Shown here: positions 37,797-46,913 of the stretch, one piece after another
Position numbering within the stretch: position 1 is the first letter of the stretch
How the letters are laid out: every line of letters begins with the position of its first letter
The notes under the pieces: model-generated
Told to the model about the DNA's origin: nothing
Seen by the model: the letters and a program-made list of their open reading frames with translations, nothing else
The model's database searches: none
Position numbers and translations under genes: made by a program
Source of the DNA: Karstenula rhodostoma CBS 690.94
Lineage: Eukaryota > Ascomycota > Dothideomycetes > Pleosporales > Didymosphaeriaceae
NCBI GenBank assembly: GCA_010093485.1
Contig: MU001507.1
Coordinates: forward strand, 73,620-137,619
Length of the DNA: 64,000 bases
Direction: 5' to 3'

Positions 37797-38870
37797 TTAG
37801 CTATCCAATACATCTTTGACATAAGTCAGGAAGTCTACCCCAGGCCCCACTTCATTTTCCAATCCGCGAACGCCGTCCCAAAGCATGACCCCACCAAACT
37901 TGTGCGCATTCCACCAGCATGTGAAGTTAGGTTGCTTCGCGGCCAGCACTGCATCTCGAAAACTTTCTGCTGTAACGTAGCCCTTGTTGCCGTTGTAAAA
38001 GCTCAAGCCTCCGAGCAACACTTTCGGAAAAGGCAGAAATGGCGAGGGCACCATCTTTTCATACCATTCCTTCAGTGACAGTGGGAAGCCAGGCATACCG
38101 ATTGCACAGTCCGCAGAGTTGTAATACCGAATGAAGATGAAGTCCACTAGAGCCAGCGTGGCCTTGGAGAGAGTGGAGCTCGTGAATGTGCACCCGGGAG
38201 CGGCTGAGAGGTAGATAGGCTTCGAAGCCGAACTACGATAGGACCTTAGCTCAGACACGAAAGTATGGTAATCATTTGATGATCCTTCCTCATGATCTGC
38301 GATGATAAGTCAGTCATGATCTTTGATCGGGTAACTTTTGAGGACATTACCAATATCAAAGCCATCAACGACAACATCCCAGCCCAACGGTCGGAGAGAT
38401 CGCATGTCTGTTCCAGCCCCAAATAGATTCCATATTACTTTCGCGGCCCATTTGGCTTGTCGGTGCCCCTTGCTTCCTGTTTCAAATGTGGTATTGGATA
38501 TCGAACCACCAATGCTCACAAACACTTTCTTCCCTATCCCTTGACACCACTTCACTTGCCGACCTAGCTCGTTGCAGCGTGCAAGTCCCGGTGCTACCGG
38601 GTCTTGAAGCGGTCTAGTAGTATTGCAGTTTGCTGGCCCAAAGTCCATTGAAGGGTACCCTCCGGTGCCATCAAAATCCCGTACAAACCCGAGGATGACG
38701 ACATCAACCGCAGGGTTTTTACAGACATGGATCAGCGTGACGTTTTTGCCCGAAGATTGTGAGAAATACACGAACAGATTCTGCCCATTAGGTGTAAGTT
38801 CTGCTGAGCAAAGGGATGTAAGATAATAAGTGATAAGCGTCCCAACGAATAAGAGAACTGGTGGTATCAT
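37797..38870 (-). CDS. Secreted GH18 class III chitinase
   Basis: Family 18 glycosidase cleaving beta-1,4-GlcNAc polymers by substrate-assisted catalysis, secreted or wall-associated. Exons 38870-38351 and 38296-37797 with a 54-bp intron give 339 aa. The signal peptide is MIPPVLLFVGTLITYYLTSL, and the mature chain starts near AELTPNGQNLFVYFSQSSG. The substrate-strand motif KKVFVSIGGS is present. The catalytic motif DGFDIDHE (Asp 169, Asp 172, Asp 174, Glu 176) is assembled exactly across the intron, so all four acids are intact. The C-terminal WWNAHKFGGVMLWDG provides the conserved barrel-end Trp. No chitin-binding module, Ser/Thr stalk or GPI signal is seen. It lies head-to-tail with GT2, suggesting it trims or remodels the product of that synthase (inference). 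Confidence 0.92.
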
Positions 38871-39388
38871 CGCTCTACAGTAACACTGAACGGAAGCGAG
38901 GGTCTTAAATATTTAACACCCACTTATAGAAAAATGTCTGGACTATGCGTTGCTCGTCCCGGTCACTTGATGTAACCAAACTACGTCCTTGAACAGCCTC
39001 TTGCCAAATTTCACAACATGAGGGTGAATCTTCACTGAGACTGTTTGCATCCTATGCCAAGCTGTTCAGGACTCAAAACTAGAGTGTTCGTACGCTGCAG
39101 CCAGAAAGTTTCCCTTTTGTTTCGGACTTAGCGTTCGCCTTAACCGGTACTGTATTGTTTGCAAACGGCTGGAGATATTTTGGTACATTAAATGATTGCC
39201 GGAAATTTCAATACAGAATAAGATTTATTTAAACCCCCGAGTGTGCATTGAAAAGCACCTAAATCCGGTTCGTGTTGTGTCCCATTTTATAGAGAGGCCG
39301 AGCACCTGCATCAGTACACTCGAAACCAAATATCTCCAGTCCCATACATCCTTCCATTAGGAATACATCCTTCGGTTATCGCAAGACA
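38871..39388. promoter_or_regulatory. Divergent intergenic region, chitinase / small gene
   Basis: 518 bp between divergent starts. A TATA-like TTAAATATTTAA lies ~45 bp upstream of the chitinase start (near 38,907-38,918). A TTTATTTAAACCCCC segment lies ~160 bp upstream of the small gene. A CATACATCCTT/ATACATCCTTC duplication occurs at 39,343-39,374 just before the small gene's start. Confidence 0.45.
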
Positions 39389-39751
39389 ATGGAACGACCA
39401 AAGAAGAATGCAAAGCGAAGGAATTTGTCTCAAGGATCGCTCGAAATTGTGCGCGAGACAATTGCGCCGTCGATCTCAAAGACAGCACGCGCGGCCGCCA
39501 CGCAAACCAAGAACATGCTAAAGCACATGTCGGTACTTCTCAATGCAACTGTTGGAGAAGCACCTGCAGTTGTGCATATTCATCCCGAGAGAGCACGCCG
39601 AGGGTCTAAGTATTCAGAGGCGGATGCACTCTATCAAGATGGTTGGGGTGCGGGAATGGTAAGTAGCATCTCTAGCATATAATAGTGCGAGGCTGATAGG
39701 TCATGACAGGAGTATGGCGATGCTGGGAATCACTTGATCACCGATGGGTGA
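39389..39751 (+). CDS. Small hypothetical protein (103 aa)
   Basis: Two exons, 39389-39658 and 39710-39751, separated by a 51-bp intron with GTAAGT donor and GACAG acceptor, give 103 aa. The start MERPKKNAKRRNLSQGSLEI is strongly basic. The middle (ARAAATQTKNMLKHMSVLLN) could form an amphipathic helix. The tail reads ALYQDGWGAGMEYGDAGNHL across the splice junction. The consensus splice sites, the in-phase join and the Gly/Tyr-rich tail support a real gene. I do not recognise the family. No signal peptide is present; a nuclear or cytosolic location fits the basic N-terminus. Confidence 0.55.
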
Positions 39752-40618
39752 TAGATCGGCTGCCCAAGTTGTCACTACCAATCTTGGGACAACATCTTTG
39801 GGTTTCCAATGTCTGAAGCGCTGTAGCGAGCTTGGTCACACGTCTCCTCTGGAAGGTTGAGCATGCCCTAGGAAAGGAAATTCTAAACCTCATTGATGGG
39901 CTTTCATGTTCGAATGTTTTGTTCTGATACAGTACTAGGCCAAAACTGAGTACTGTATTGCACCTCGTTGGTGAACCCAGCGTGCTGAAACTTTTTCCTC
40001 GATGCTTAACTGTTTTCAACGTTAATTCTAGCATCGCCCGTAATAATTGAGGCCAAAAGACAAACGCTCGTTATGTAGCAAGGTTTACCGCGTGCGAGAC
40101 CTTGCTGGTTAGCCAGCTTAGTGTCTGCTTCCTTATGACACTTCATCCATGGAATTTTGATGTCCTTATGACCAACACCGTGAATATGCAATTACGTCGG
40201 GACCACTATCCCGGTCCCTGAAGGAATAGGGGAAGCGAATGTTACCTCGAGTTGAGGAGGGAAGGGATGCGCTAGCCGCAACGTGCACTCGGTCGGCGGA
40301 CATCCTTTACCAGGCCGCATTCCGTGTTTACATACAATGTAGAGAATGCGATGCGCGATAGACGCGTTCCAAGACCGAGTTTCATGTTTCAATGTTATCT
40401 TGTCATATCCACATTCTGGCCGTGCTACTTGCAGTATTTCCTCTGTCTTTCTTTCTCCTGTCAAGCACACGCCAGCGCACAGGCACTCACTAACTCACTG
40501 TAATGCTAATCCAGACAGGTCGCTGTTTCATCATCCTCTATATCGGCGAGCGCATGCTCTGTGTGGGTGGCATAACCATGTTATATTTATGGTCCAGTTG
40601 TCTAATGATCTGATATAG
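39752..40618. other. Intergenic / unresolved 5' part of the Thr-rich gene
   Basis: No motif-bearing frame. Because the Thr-rich gene to the right starts with internal-type exons, its promoter, first exon and signal peptide should lie here. One candidate exon begins after CCAGACAG at ~40,519 and reads Ser-rich, but its splice donor is unclear. I could not find a start codon followed by a convincing signal peptide. Confidence 0.4.
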
Positions 40619-42526
40619 AACTCTAACTGTTACTGATAGCGCATTAACAGTGACGTGAGTGCTCCAAGGGTGCAATAAGCGTGTTCGGGCCATTGTAGAT
40701 GTTCTGATTTTCCAGACTTCATACAAGCCTGAGATCTGGAGACATCAGCAACCATCCACGATAACCTTCCCAATCACATTCCTTGGACTAGGGAACGATC
40801 ATTTTGCTGACTGTTTCTCTGTTTTAGAATCACCTCGGCATATACTTTGGCTCCTTCCACGGAGACAATTACGAGTGCAACAACATTGCCAGCAGTGACG
40901 TAAGTAATAACACTTTTAGTTCTTAGATATTCCATTACTTAGGAGCATTCCTCTGACTTAAATGAAGGATCACCTCAGCATATACGTTGCCCGCTTCCAC
41001 GGAAACAATCACGAGCGCAATAACATTGCCAGCAGAGACGTAAGTGACGGAATATCAGTCATCTATCGATTCTAATGCTTCGGAGCATCCCTCTAACTTG
41101 AACGAAGGATCACTTCAGCATATACGTTGGCTCCTTCCACGGAAACAATCACGAGCGCAACAACATTGCCAGCAGTAACGTATGTAATAGTGTTCTTGGT
41201 CTTCTGGTTGTTCTAATGCTTAGGAGCGTTCCTCTGACCTTACCTGCAGGATCACCTCAGCATATACTTTGGCCGCTTCCACAATCACGGAGACAGAGGC
41301 AGGGCCTGCAGTAACGTAAGTATCAACATTCTTAGTCTTCTTATCCCAATACTTGGGAGCGCTCCGCTGACTTGAATGAAGGGTCACCGCAGCATATACT
41401 TTGGCGGCTTCCACAATCACAGAGACAGAGGCAGGATCTGCAGAAGAGACTCGCACGATTACAGTAGCACGGGAGACAACGACCAAAGAAATAACAACGA
41501 CGCGCACCCAAACGGTACGTCAGGACACCGTAGGCGAAGGTACCAAGTCGTCCGATGGCTTGAGACCTGGCTCCATTGCACATGGGGAGATGCTGATACT
41601 TGTTAGCTCCGAGAAACATCCACAAGATTGCTTCCAACCACCGCAACTCAAACGGTACGTCCGTAGCGGCCAATGAGATGGGTTGCTGCATCCCCAACTG
41701 ACTTCCGCTAACGTAGCGGCTTTGATAGGAACGGACTACGTCGACGAGGATCATCACCTCTCTCTCCACCATCACAACCACTCTCCCGCGTGAAACCACA
41801 ACACGTCTATCCACCCTCTCTGCCTCGACGACCTTAATATACCGCACAACCATCACAGCAGAAGCTACACGCTTCACCACGCAGACAGGCAGGGAGACAT
41901 CAAGTACCCATCCCCTTCCGACGCCGCTCCCCTCATCCCGGGCTAACACGACTCAGCATCCATCCGCGTCATCGACCGCACCAACACCGTGACCCAACGT
42001 GAAACTGAAACCTCAACTGCCACCCGCACTAGGACGATAAGCACGACGTCGACGTTATTCACCACCAAGGCCGGCACAACGCAGACGACACGCACAACAG
42101 AGACGCTCTACAAGACGGGCCTTAGGACGCTGACGGGGCGCACGACGGAGACGAGCACCAAGACAGCAACTGTAACGCAGACGGCGCGCACAACGACCAC
42201 AAGCATCAAGACGGCTTCCACGACGCAGACGACGCGTACGACGAGTACGATCTATACTACCAGGCTGGGTATGTGATTCTTGTCATGTGATGTCTGGAGG
42301 GAATGCTAATGCTAGGGATGTAGGGCAGCAGCCGGAGCCAGAGCCGACGAGCGCGGGGCCGGAGCCAACAAGCGCAGAGCCGGATACAACGAGCGCAGAG
42401 CCGGATACAACGAGCGCAGAGCCGGAGACAACGAGCGCAGAGCCAGAGACAACAAGCGCAGAGCCGGAGACAACAAGCGCAGAGCCGGAGACAACGAGCG
42501 CAGAGCCAGAGCCGGAGCCGATTTAG
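40619..42526 (+). CDS. Thr/Ser-rich repetitive surface-type protein (5' end unresolved)
   Basis: Ten exons can be read in one consistent phase: 40619-40654, 40828-40899, 40968-41039, 41108-41179, 41250-41315, 41382-41514, 41607-41654, 41729-41903, 41957-42268, 42324-42526 (about 396 codons). Five consecutive exons are copies of a ~24-residue unit such as ITSAYTLAPSTETITSATTL. The following exons stay Thr-rich (TTSTLFTTKAGTTQTTRTTE). The last exon is a heptad repeat AEPETTS ending in a TAG stop. Such Thr/Ser/Pro-rich chains are usually heavily O-glycosylated wall stalks, adhesins or mucins. No Cys-rich ligand domain, no signal peptide (5' end not found) and no hydrophobic GPI-type C-terminus are visible. 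It lies next to the polysaccharide genes, a suggestive cell-surface context. Confidence 0.6.
40828..41447 (+). repeat. Tandem exon-intron duplication, five ~140-bp units
   Basis: Units start at 40828, 40968, 41108, 41250 and 41382 (spacings 140, 140, 142, 132). Each has a 72-nt exon copy (66 nt in unit 4; unit 5 aligns over its first ~66 nt) beginning with GATCACCTCAGCATATAC or a variant, then GTAAGT or GTATGT, then a 66-70-nt intron. Introns are also similar to one another (GAGCATTCCTCTGACTT before the acceptor). All internal exons start with the last base of a codon and end with two bases, so any copy number keeps the frame. Confidence 0.85.
42331..42522 (+). repeat. 21-bp coding minisatellite (AEPETTS heptads)
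   Basis: About eight 21-bp units of GAGCGCAGAGCCGGAGACAAC and variants encode AEP(D/E)TTS heptads, flanked by PEPEPTS and PEPEPI ends. The unit length is a multiple of three, so gain or loss of copies keeps the frame open. It forms most of the last exon of the Thr-rich gene. Confidence 0.9.
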
Positions 42527-42819
42527 GCGGGGAGAGGTAGGTGGGTCTAGTGAGGATAGGTTGGTGAGTTGACGCAAGGTAGAGTGTGTGAGAGAAAGAT
42601 GGGACGAAGTAATGGAGAGGGGAGGATCCAGACTGTTTGGGAGAGTACGATGGGAGAGAAGCTTGCGCGTTGCTTTGCCCTTGCTGTATCGTTACGATCC
42701 ATCATTGCTTCCCTTTTCGTATTCTTACGATCGATGAAATTGAATCTTTCCATTGTGGGACCTTGATATTTGCCACTGCGACCGGAATCTGGTTTACTCA
42801 TTCTGGCCGAGTCAAGCGA

Positions 42820-43583
42820 CTATAGCTTCTTGATCTGCTTCCTGACCCTCCCAATCTCAATCTCCTGTTGTCGCAGGTCTTTCAGTAAGTTCGAAAGCTC
42901 AGCGACGGGTCCATGGATAGCAGATACAAACGAGCCTTGAGCAGATCGTAGCGCAGGCGGCACAAGCACGCCGAACCATCTGAGAGGATCGTTTGAAGGC
43001 GACTTCTTCGTTTCTGGCTCTGGCGCGTTGGCTTTCTCATCAGACGCATTTTGTGCATCTGGTTCTGACTTTGCTTCTGCCTCTGCGGTTGAAATGGCCT
43101 CCTTGGGTGTTGCAGAGTCGTCTGAGGGAGAAGAGGAGTCCTCGGTTTTGGGCGTTGGGTCTTCTGCGGTTTGAGATGCCACGGAGAATGCAGTTTTCCC
43201 CTCATCTTCAGTTATAACGCTAACAGAATAAGCAATTGAGGACAAAGCAAAACAAAAGTACGTACACCTTCCGCGAAGCCTGCATTCTTTCGTCAAAGTA
43301 GTCCTGGCCATACCGAGTATGTGCGTTGTTGTTGAAATTTGCTTGTGCCAGCGAAAGATAGCCCTGTAGCAGAGATATTAGAACACATATAATTAATCTC
43401 CAGTCATGAACAATGCTGGCTTACTGAGGATAAGTGTGTCATTAGCTGCTGCTGCGCTTTCTGGTAGGCATCCAGGGTGTGAAGATATCGTTCTAGCAGA
43501 TCATCAAGCCTCGAAACCAACTCGTCCTTCTCAGGGACCGAAGACGGTAGCTCAGGCGCAGTCTGTAACGCCACGTCCGCCAT
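42820..43583 (-). CDS. VMA22: V-ATPase assembly factor, Vma22/CCDC115-like
   Basis: Endoplasmic-reticulum peripheral protein that, with Vma12 and Vma21, assembles the V-ATPase Vo sector. Exons 43583-43425, 43363-43266 and 43219-42820 give 218 aa. The N-terminal helical region has LDDLLERYLHTLDAYQKAQQ and, across the first intron, LSSGYLSLAQANF followed by RYGQDYFDERMQASRK, the family hallmark. A ~75-residue acidic, Pro/Ser-rich linker (residues ~88-160) separates it from the conserved C-terminal block DPLRWFGVLVPPALRSAQGS and a terminal coiled coil (RQQEIEIGRVRKQIKKL). Introns are 61 and 46 bp. The long linker is typical of filamentous fungal orthologues. It is divergent from the Surf1 gene, with only 157 bp between starts. 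Confidence 0.88.
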
Positions 43584-43740
43584 TTCCCGGATGATCAAAA
43601 CTGATGCTGCGCTGCAGGAGGGAGTGGTAGTCAACGCGCGCCATCACAAGTTCATAGCTCCGCCACTAACCCCATCCAGCCCCACTAAACCCATCTCTTC
43701 GACCTCACCACCGCTCCGCAACCATCCCACGCCCACCACA
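43584..43740. promoter_or_regulatory. 157-bp bidirectional promoter, Vma22 / Surf1
   Basis: Start codons of the divergent V-ATPase assembly gene and the cytochrome oxidase assembly gene are only 157 bp apart, so promoters and 5' leaders must overlap or abut. The stretch near Surf1 is C/T/A-rich (CCCCATCCAGCCCCACTAAA), as common near fungal transcription starts. No TATA box is clear. Confidence 0.6.
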
Positions 43741-44857
43741 ATGTCGAAACCAAACCCCTTCCTGAACCTCTTCAGGCGGTGCTACTCCCACCAGCCCCTC
43801 CGATCACCCACCGCAACGCGCGCCCGCCCCTCCCCACACCCACAATGCCTCCGCGCCCGCTTCCGCAGCCAATTCCTGCTCCTCCGCCGCAACCTTGGCG
43901 GCGCCCCAAACAGCGGCCACACGCCGCTCGACCCGTCGTTCGTCTCGATCCTCGACCGCCCCGCGAAAATGGCGCGTGTGGGCAAGCAGCACGGGCCGGG
44001 GCTGATCATCCTGGCCATCATCCCGATCACGGCGTTTGTGCTGGGGTGCTGGCAGGTTCAGCGGCTGGGGTGGAAGACGGAGCTTGTCGCGCGATTTGAG
44101 GACCGCCTGACGTTTCCGCCGCTAGAGCTGCCGTTGCGGATCGACCCCGACGCGATTGCGGAGTTTGACTACAGGCGGGTGTATGCGAGGGGGAAGCTGC
44201 GACATGATCAGGAGATGCTGATTGGGCCGCGGATGCTGGAGGGGGAGGAGGGGTACACAGTCGTGACGCCGTTGGAGCGGGAGGACGCGCAGGGGAATAA
44301 GTCGAAGATTTTGTGCTGTAGGGGGTGGATTAGGAAGGATGCGGCGAAGCACTGGTTCAGGAAGAAGAATGGGGCGCTGCCCGAGGAAGAGATTACAGTG
44401 GAGGGGCTGTTGCGGATCCCGCCCAAGGGAAACATGTTTACCCCAAAGAACGTGCCGGAGGAGGGGAAGTGGTTTTTCCCCAGTGTGGAGGAGATGGCGA
44501 AGTGGACAGGGAGCCAGGCGGTGTGGGTCGAGGAGACGATGAGTGAGTTCTGCTGTGGAAGAAAGAAAGTTTGATTCGGGTATCTAACAGAATACAGCGC
44601 CGGATTTGCTCGTCAATTACGAGCGTGAGCCCAAGGGGATACCGGTCGGCCGCGCGCCCGTGGTGAACATGCGCAACAACCACACACAGTACATCTTCAC
44701 ATGGTAGGCCTGCTTCCAAGCCCCTCTCCATCATATGCAACGCTAACGAAGCAGGTACGCGCTGAGTCTCGCGACCTCAATCATGTTCTGGATGGTCGTC
44801 AAGAAGCCCATCTCCGGGCAAACCAAACGCGTGCGCCACAGCGTCGACTGGTCATAA
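43741..44857 (+). CDS. SHY1: Cytochrome c oxidase assembly factor Surf1/Shy1
   Basis: Inner mitochondrial membrane protein needed for Cox1 maturation and heme a insertion in complex IV. Exons 43741-44542, 44598-44703 and 44755-44857 give 336 aa, normal for fungi. The first ~60 residues are Arg/Ser-rich without acids (NLFRRCYSHQPLRSPTATRA), a matrix-targeting presequence. The first membrane helix is at ~87-105 (GLIILAIIPITAFVLGCWQV) with the family's GxWQxxR-type motif (GCWQVQRLGWK). Central hallmarks are DYRRVYARGKLRHDQEMLIG, GYTVVTPLE and CCRGWI. The second helix is in the C-terminus (YALSLATSIMFWMVV), ending VRHSVDWS. A Met 50 codons upstream is in frame, but the chosen start matches presequence length. 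Its stop is 16 bp from the CENP-T stop. Confidence 0.92.
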
Positions 44858-44873
44858 CCACGCACCATTCCCT

Positions 44874-46710
44874 TCACTCATCCTCATCTTCTTCTGGAAC
44901 AACTTCCATCCGTTTCCTTTTCTGCCTCCTCAGCTTCGGCAGCGGCTCCATGCGCAGCTGCTGGAGCAGCTCCCTCGGCAGCAGCTTCTGCGCCAGCGAG
45001 AAATATGTACTACTATCTGTAACTTGGCGTGTCCTGTGCCACTGTCAGCATATGTAACCGTACATGCAACCATCGCGGTGCAGCGAGTAGTAGAAAGAAA
45101 GACTGTAACATAACACGTACATACCTCTTGAGCAACGCAATCACATCGCTTTCCTCGATCATCTTCCGTCCCGCATGCTGCGCATAAGCCGCGAGATCCT
45201 CGCCCACCTGCTCGAAGAAGAAATCCGACGTCTGCACCAGCGCCTCCAGCGTGTCTTTGCTAATCTTCGATTTGCTGCCTTGAGATTTGATGAACCCATT
45301 CGCAAGCGTCTTGACTGTCGCTGCCGGGAACGAAGGATACTCGTGTCCAAAGCGCGAAATATTCAGCGCTCTGCGCTGCCGGCCTGCGCGTTTCTTGGCT
45401 GGGGTCTCGGGCGCGGGGGTCTGCAGGCTGCGGTCTATGGCGGAGACTTCGCCGCGGTAGGCTTGCAGGTCTTCGTCGTCTGCGGCGTCAGGCTCGGATT
45501 CCCAGCCTGCGATTTCGAGGGGGCCGGTTTCGTTGTCGGAGGCGAGGGCAGGGGCGGTGTCGTCGTCGTAGGCTAGGTCGACAGGAGGTTGCTCGTCTTC
45601 GCCGTCCTCGATGATAGTTTCGTTCATTCCCCGCTGGGTCTCCTCGTCGACCTCGCCGTACTCGTCTTCTTCTTCGCCGTCTTCCTCGTCCTCCGCGGGT
45701 ACGTGGAGACGCTGCGGAATCGTGAACCGAAACGTCGGCTCTTCATCCTCCCCCTCTGCATCTCCAAACACGCCCAGATCACCATCACTCGCCCTCCCCC
45801 TCCTCCCCGTCAACGCCCTAATTTCAGCCTCCGTATCATCCCCCTCTTCCTCTTCCTGCTCCAAGAGGTCATTCGGCAACAGCGTCCCCCTGCGATTAAT
45901 AAAATTCCCATCAAGCTCATACTCGTCCCCGTTGATCGTCAAATCGTGCAAATCCCCAAACTGCTCGCTGATCCGCCGCCCAAACACGCGGTCCAGGCGG
46001 GGATCCTCGCTGCGCGCGCGCCGCCCGAATTCCACCGACTGCACGGTCCCATTGTCGTAGTCATAGTCCGGCAGCGGCGCGAGCAGCGACGGCCGCGGCG
46101 GCTCCTCATTGAAGCTGTCGTCGTCGTACATGTCGTCGAGCGGCATTGAGAGCCGCGGCGCAGCGGGCTCGTCATCGTCATCGTCGATGTCTGGGAGATC
46201 GAGTGCGGAGCGCCTGTTCCGTGGGTGTGTCGCGGGCGTGGGCTCGATCGGCTGGGTGTCGCGGGCGAGGACTCTGCTGAGGTTGCGTAGGAAGTCGCGG
46301 GGGGTTTCTCGTTGCACCCTCCCGCTTCGCCGGCGCACGTGGCCTGGTGTCCGGGCAGCATTTGCGCGCTCCCGAAGGGCTCGGATGGCGTGCGGTGTGG
46401 TGGGTGCAGCTCGCCGCGCGGGGAGAGGGCGTGTAGCAGGTCCGCCGCGGGGTGTTCGCGCTGTGCCTGGGGTGCGGATCGTTGCGCTTCGGGGCGTGAC
46501 ACCGGCGCTGGCTGCGCGGCGGAAAGGAGTGACGGGCTTGGGCGCAATGCTTGCGAGGCGGTGGAGCTGCGGCGTGTTAGTGTATAATATAATATGTGCT
46601 CGCAACAGAACGGAGTTGCATACATCATTGTACAGTGTTGACGAATGGTCTGTAGCATCGCCCGATGCCCTGGGGCTCACGCGCTGCTTCTTTCTCGCGG
46701 ATTCCGACAT
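44874..46710 (-). CDS. Centromere protein T (CENP-T/Cnn1 family)
   Basis: Histone-fold protein of the constitutive centromere network that links centromeric DNA to the Ndc80 complex. Exons 46710-46624, 46566-45125 and 45012-44874 give 555 aa. The 57-bp first intron is itself open in frame but has GTATGC, CACTAAC and CGCAG signals. The N-terminus is basic (MSESARKKQRVSPRA) and followed by TP/SP-rich repeats (TPRSATIRTPGTARTPRG), likely kinase sites for Ndc80 binding. The middle is strongly acidic (EDEEDGEEEDEYGEVDEE). The histone fold occupies residues from ~450: SRFGHEYPSFPAATVKTLAN, TLEALVQTSDFFFEQVGEDL, AYAQHAGRKMIEESDVIALL. Across the last intron it ends with the CENP-T signature FSLAQKLLPRELLQQLRM. 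CENP-T proteins diverge quickly outside the fold, as here. Confidence 0.92.
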
Positions 46711-46913
46711 CGTGCCCGTTGCGACTTCGAAAGCGTTGTGACTCGTCTCATGCGCCGGCTCCAACGTTGTTGTCCCAAACGCGTCGCGTCCGTCCACTAG
46801 CGCACATCCCCACTTCCCTATCGATACGCCACACCTACGCCACGCCTCCAAAAAAGTTTCACCCGCATCACCAACGCGCACCGTTCCACTTTCAACACAA
46901 CGATCCCTCCACA
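46711..46913. promoter_or_regulatory. 203-bp bidirectional promoter, CENP-T / Cms1
   Basis: The two start codons point away from each other with 203 bp between them. The segment contains paired GGCG/CGCC-rich strings (GCGCCGGCTCC, CACGCCTCC) but no clear TATA box. A frame reading through it upstream of CENP-T lacks homology and is taken as leader. Confidence 0.55.

Noticed and set aside
40828..41447. CRISPR-like regular direct repeats
   Set aside because: The repeats are coding exons plus similar introns in a eukaryotic genome, with no unique spacers between identical short repeats.
41376..41949. Frames on both strands across the Thr-rich gene (up to 202 codons)
   Set aside because: They read through introns of the repeated units and lose the 24-residue periodicity that the spliced reading shows.
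46567..46623. 19 extra residues in CENP-T from reading through 46,623-46,567
   Set aside because: The segment has a GTATGC donor, a CACTAAC branch site and a CAG acceptor and is 57 nt, so it is an intron that happens to be open.
45589..46741. Plus-strand frames of 149-210 codons opposite CENP-T
   Set aside because: Antisense shadows of acidic and Arg-rich codons in a well-supported CENP-T gene.
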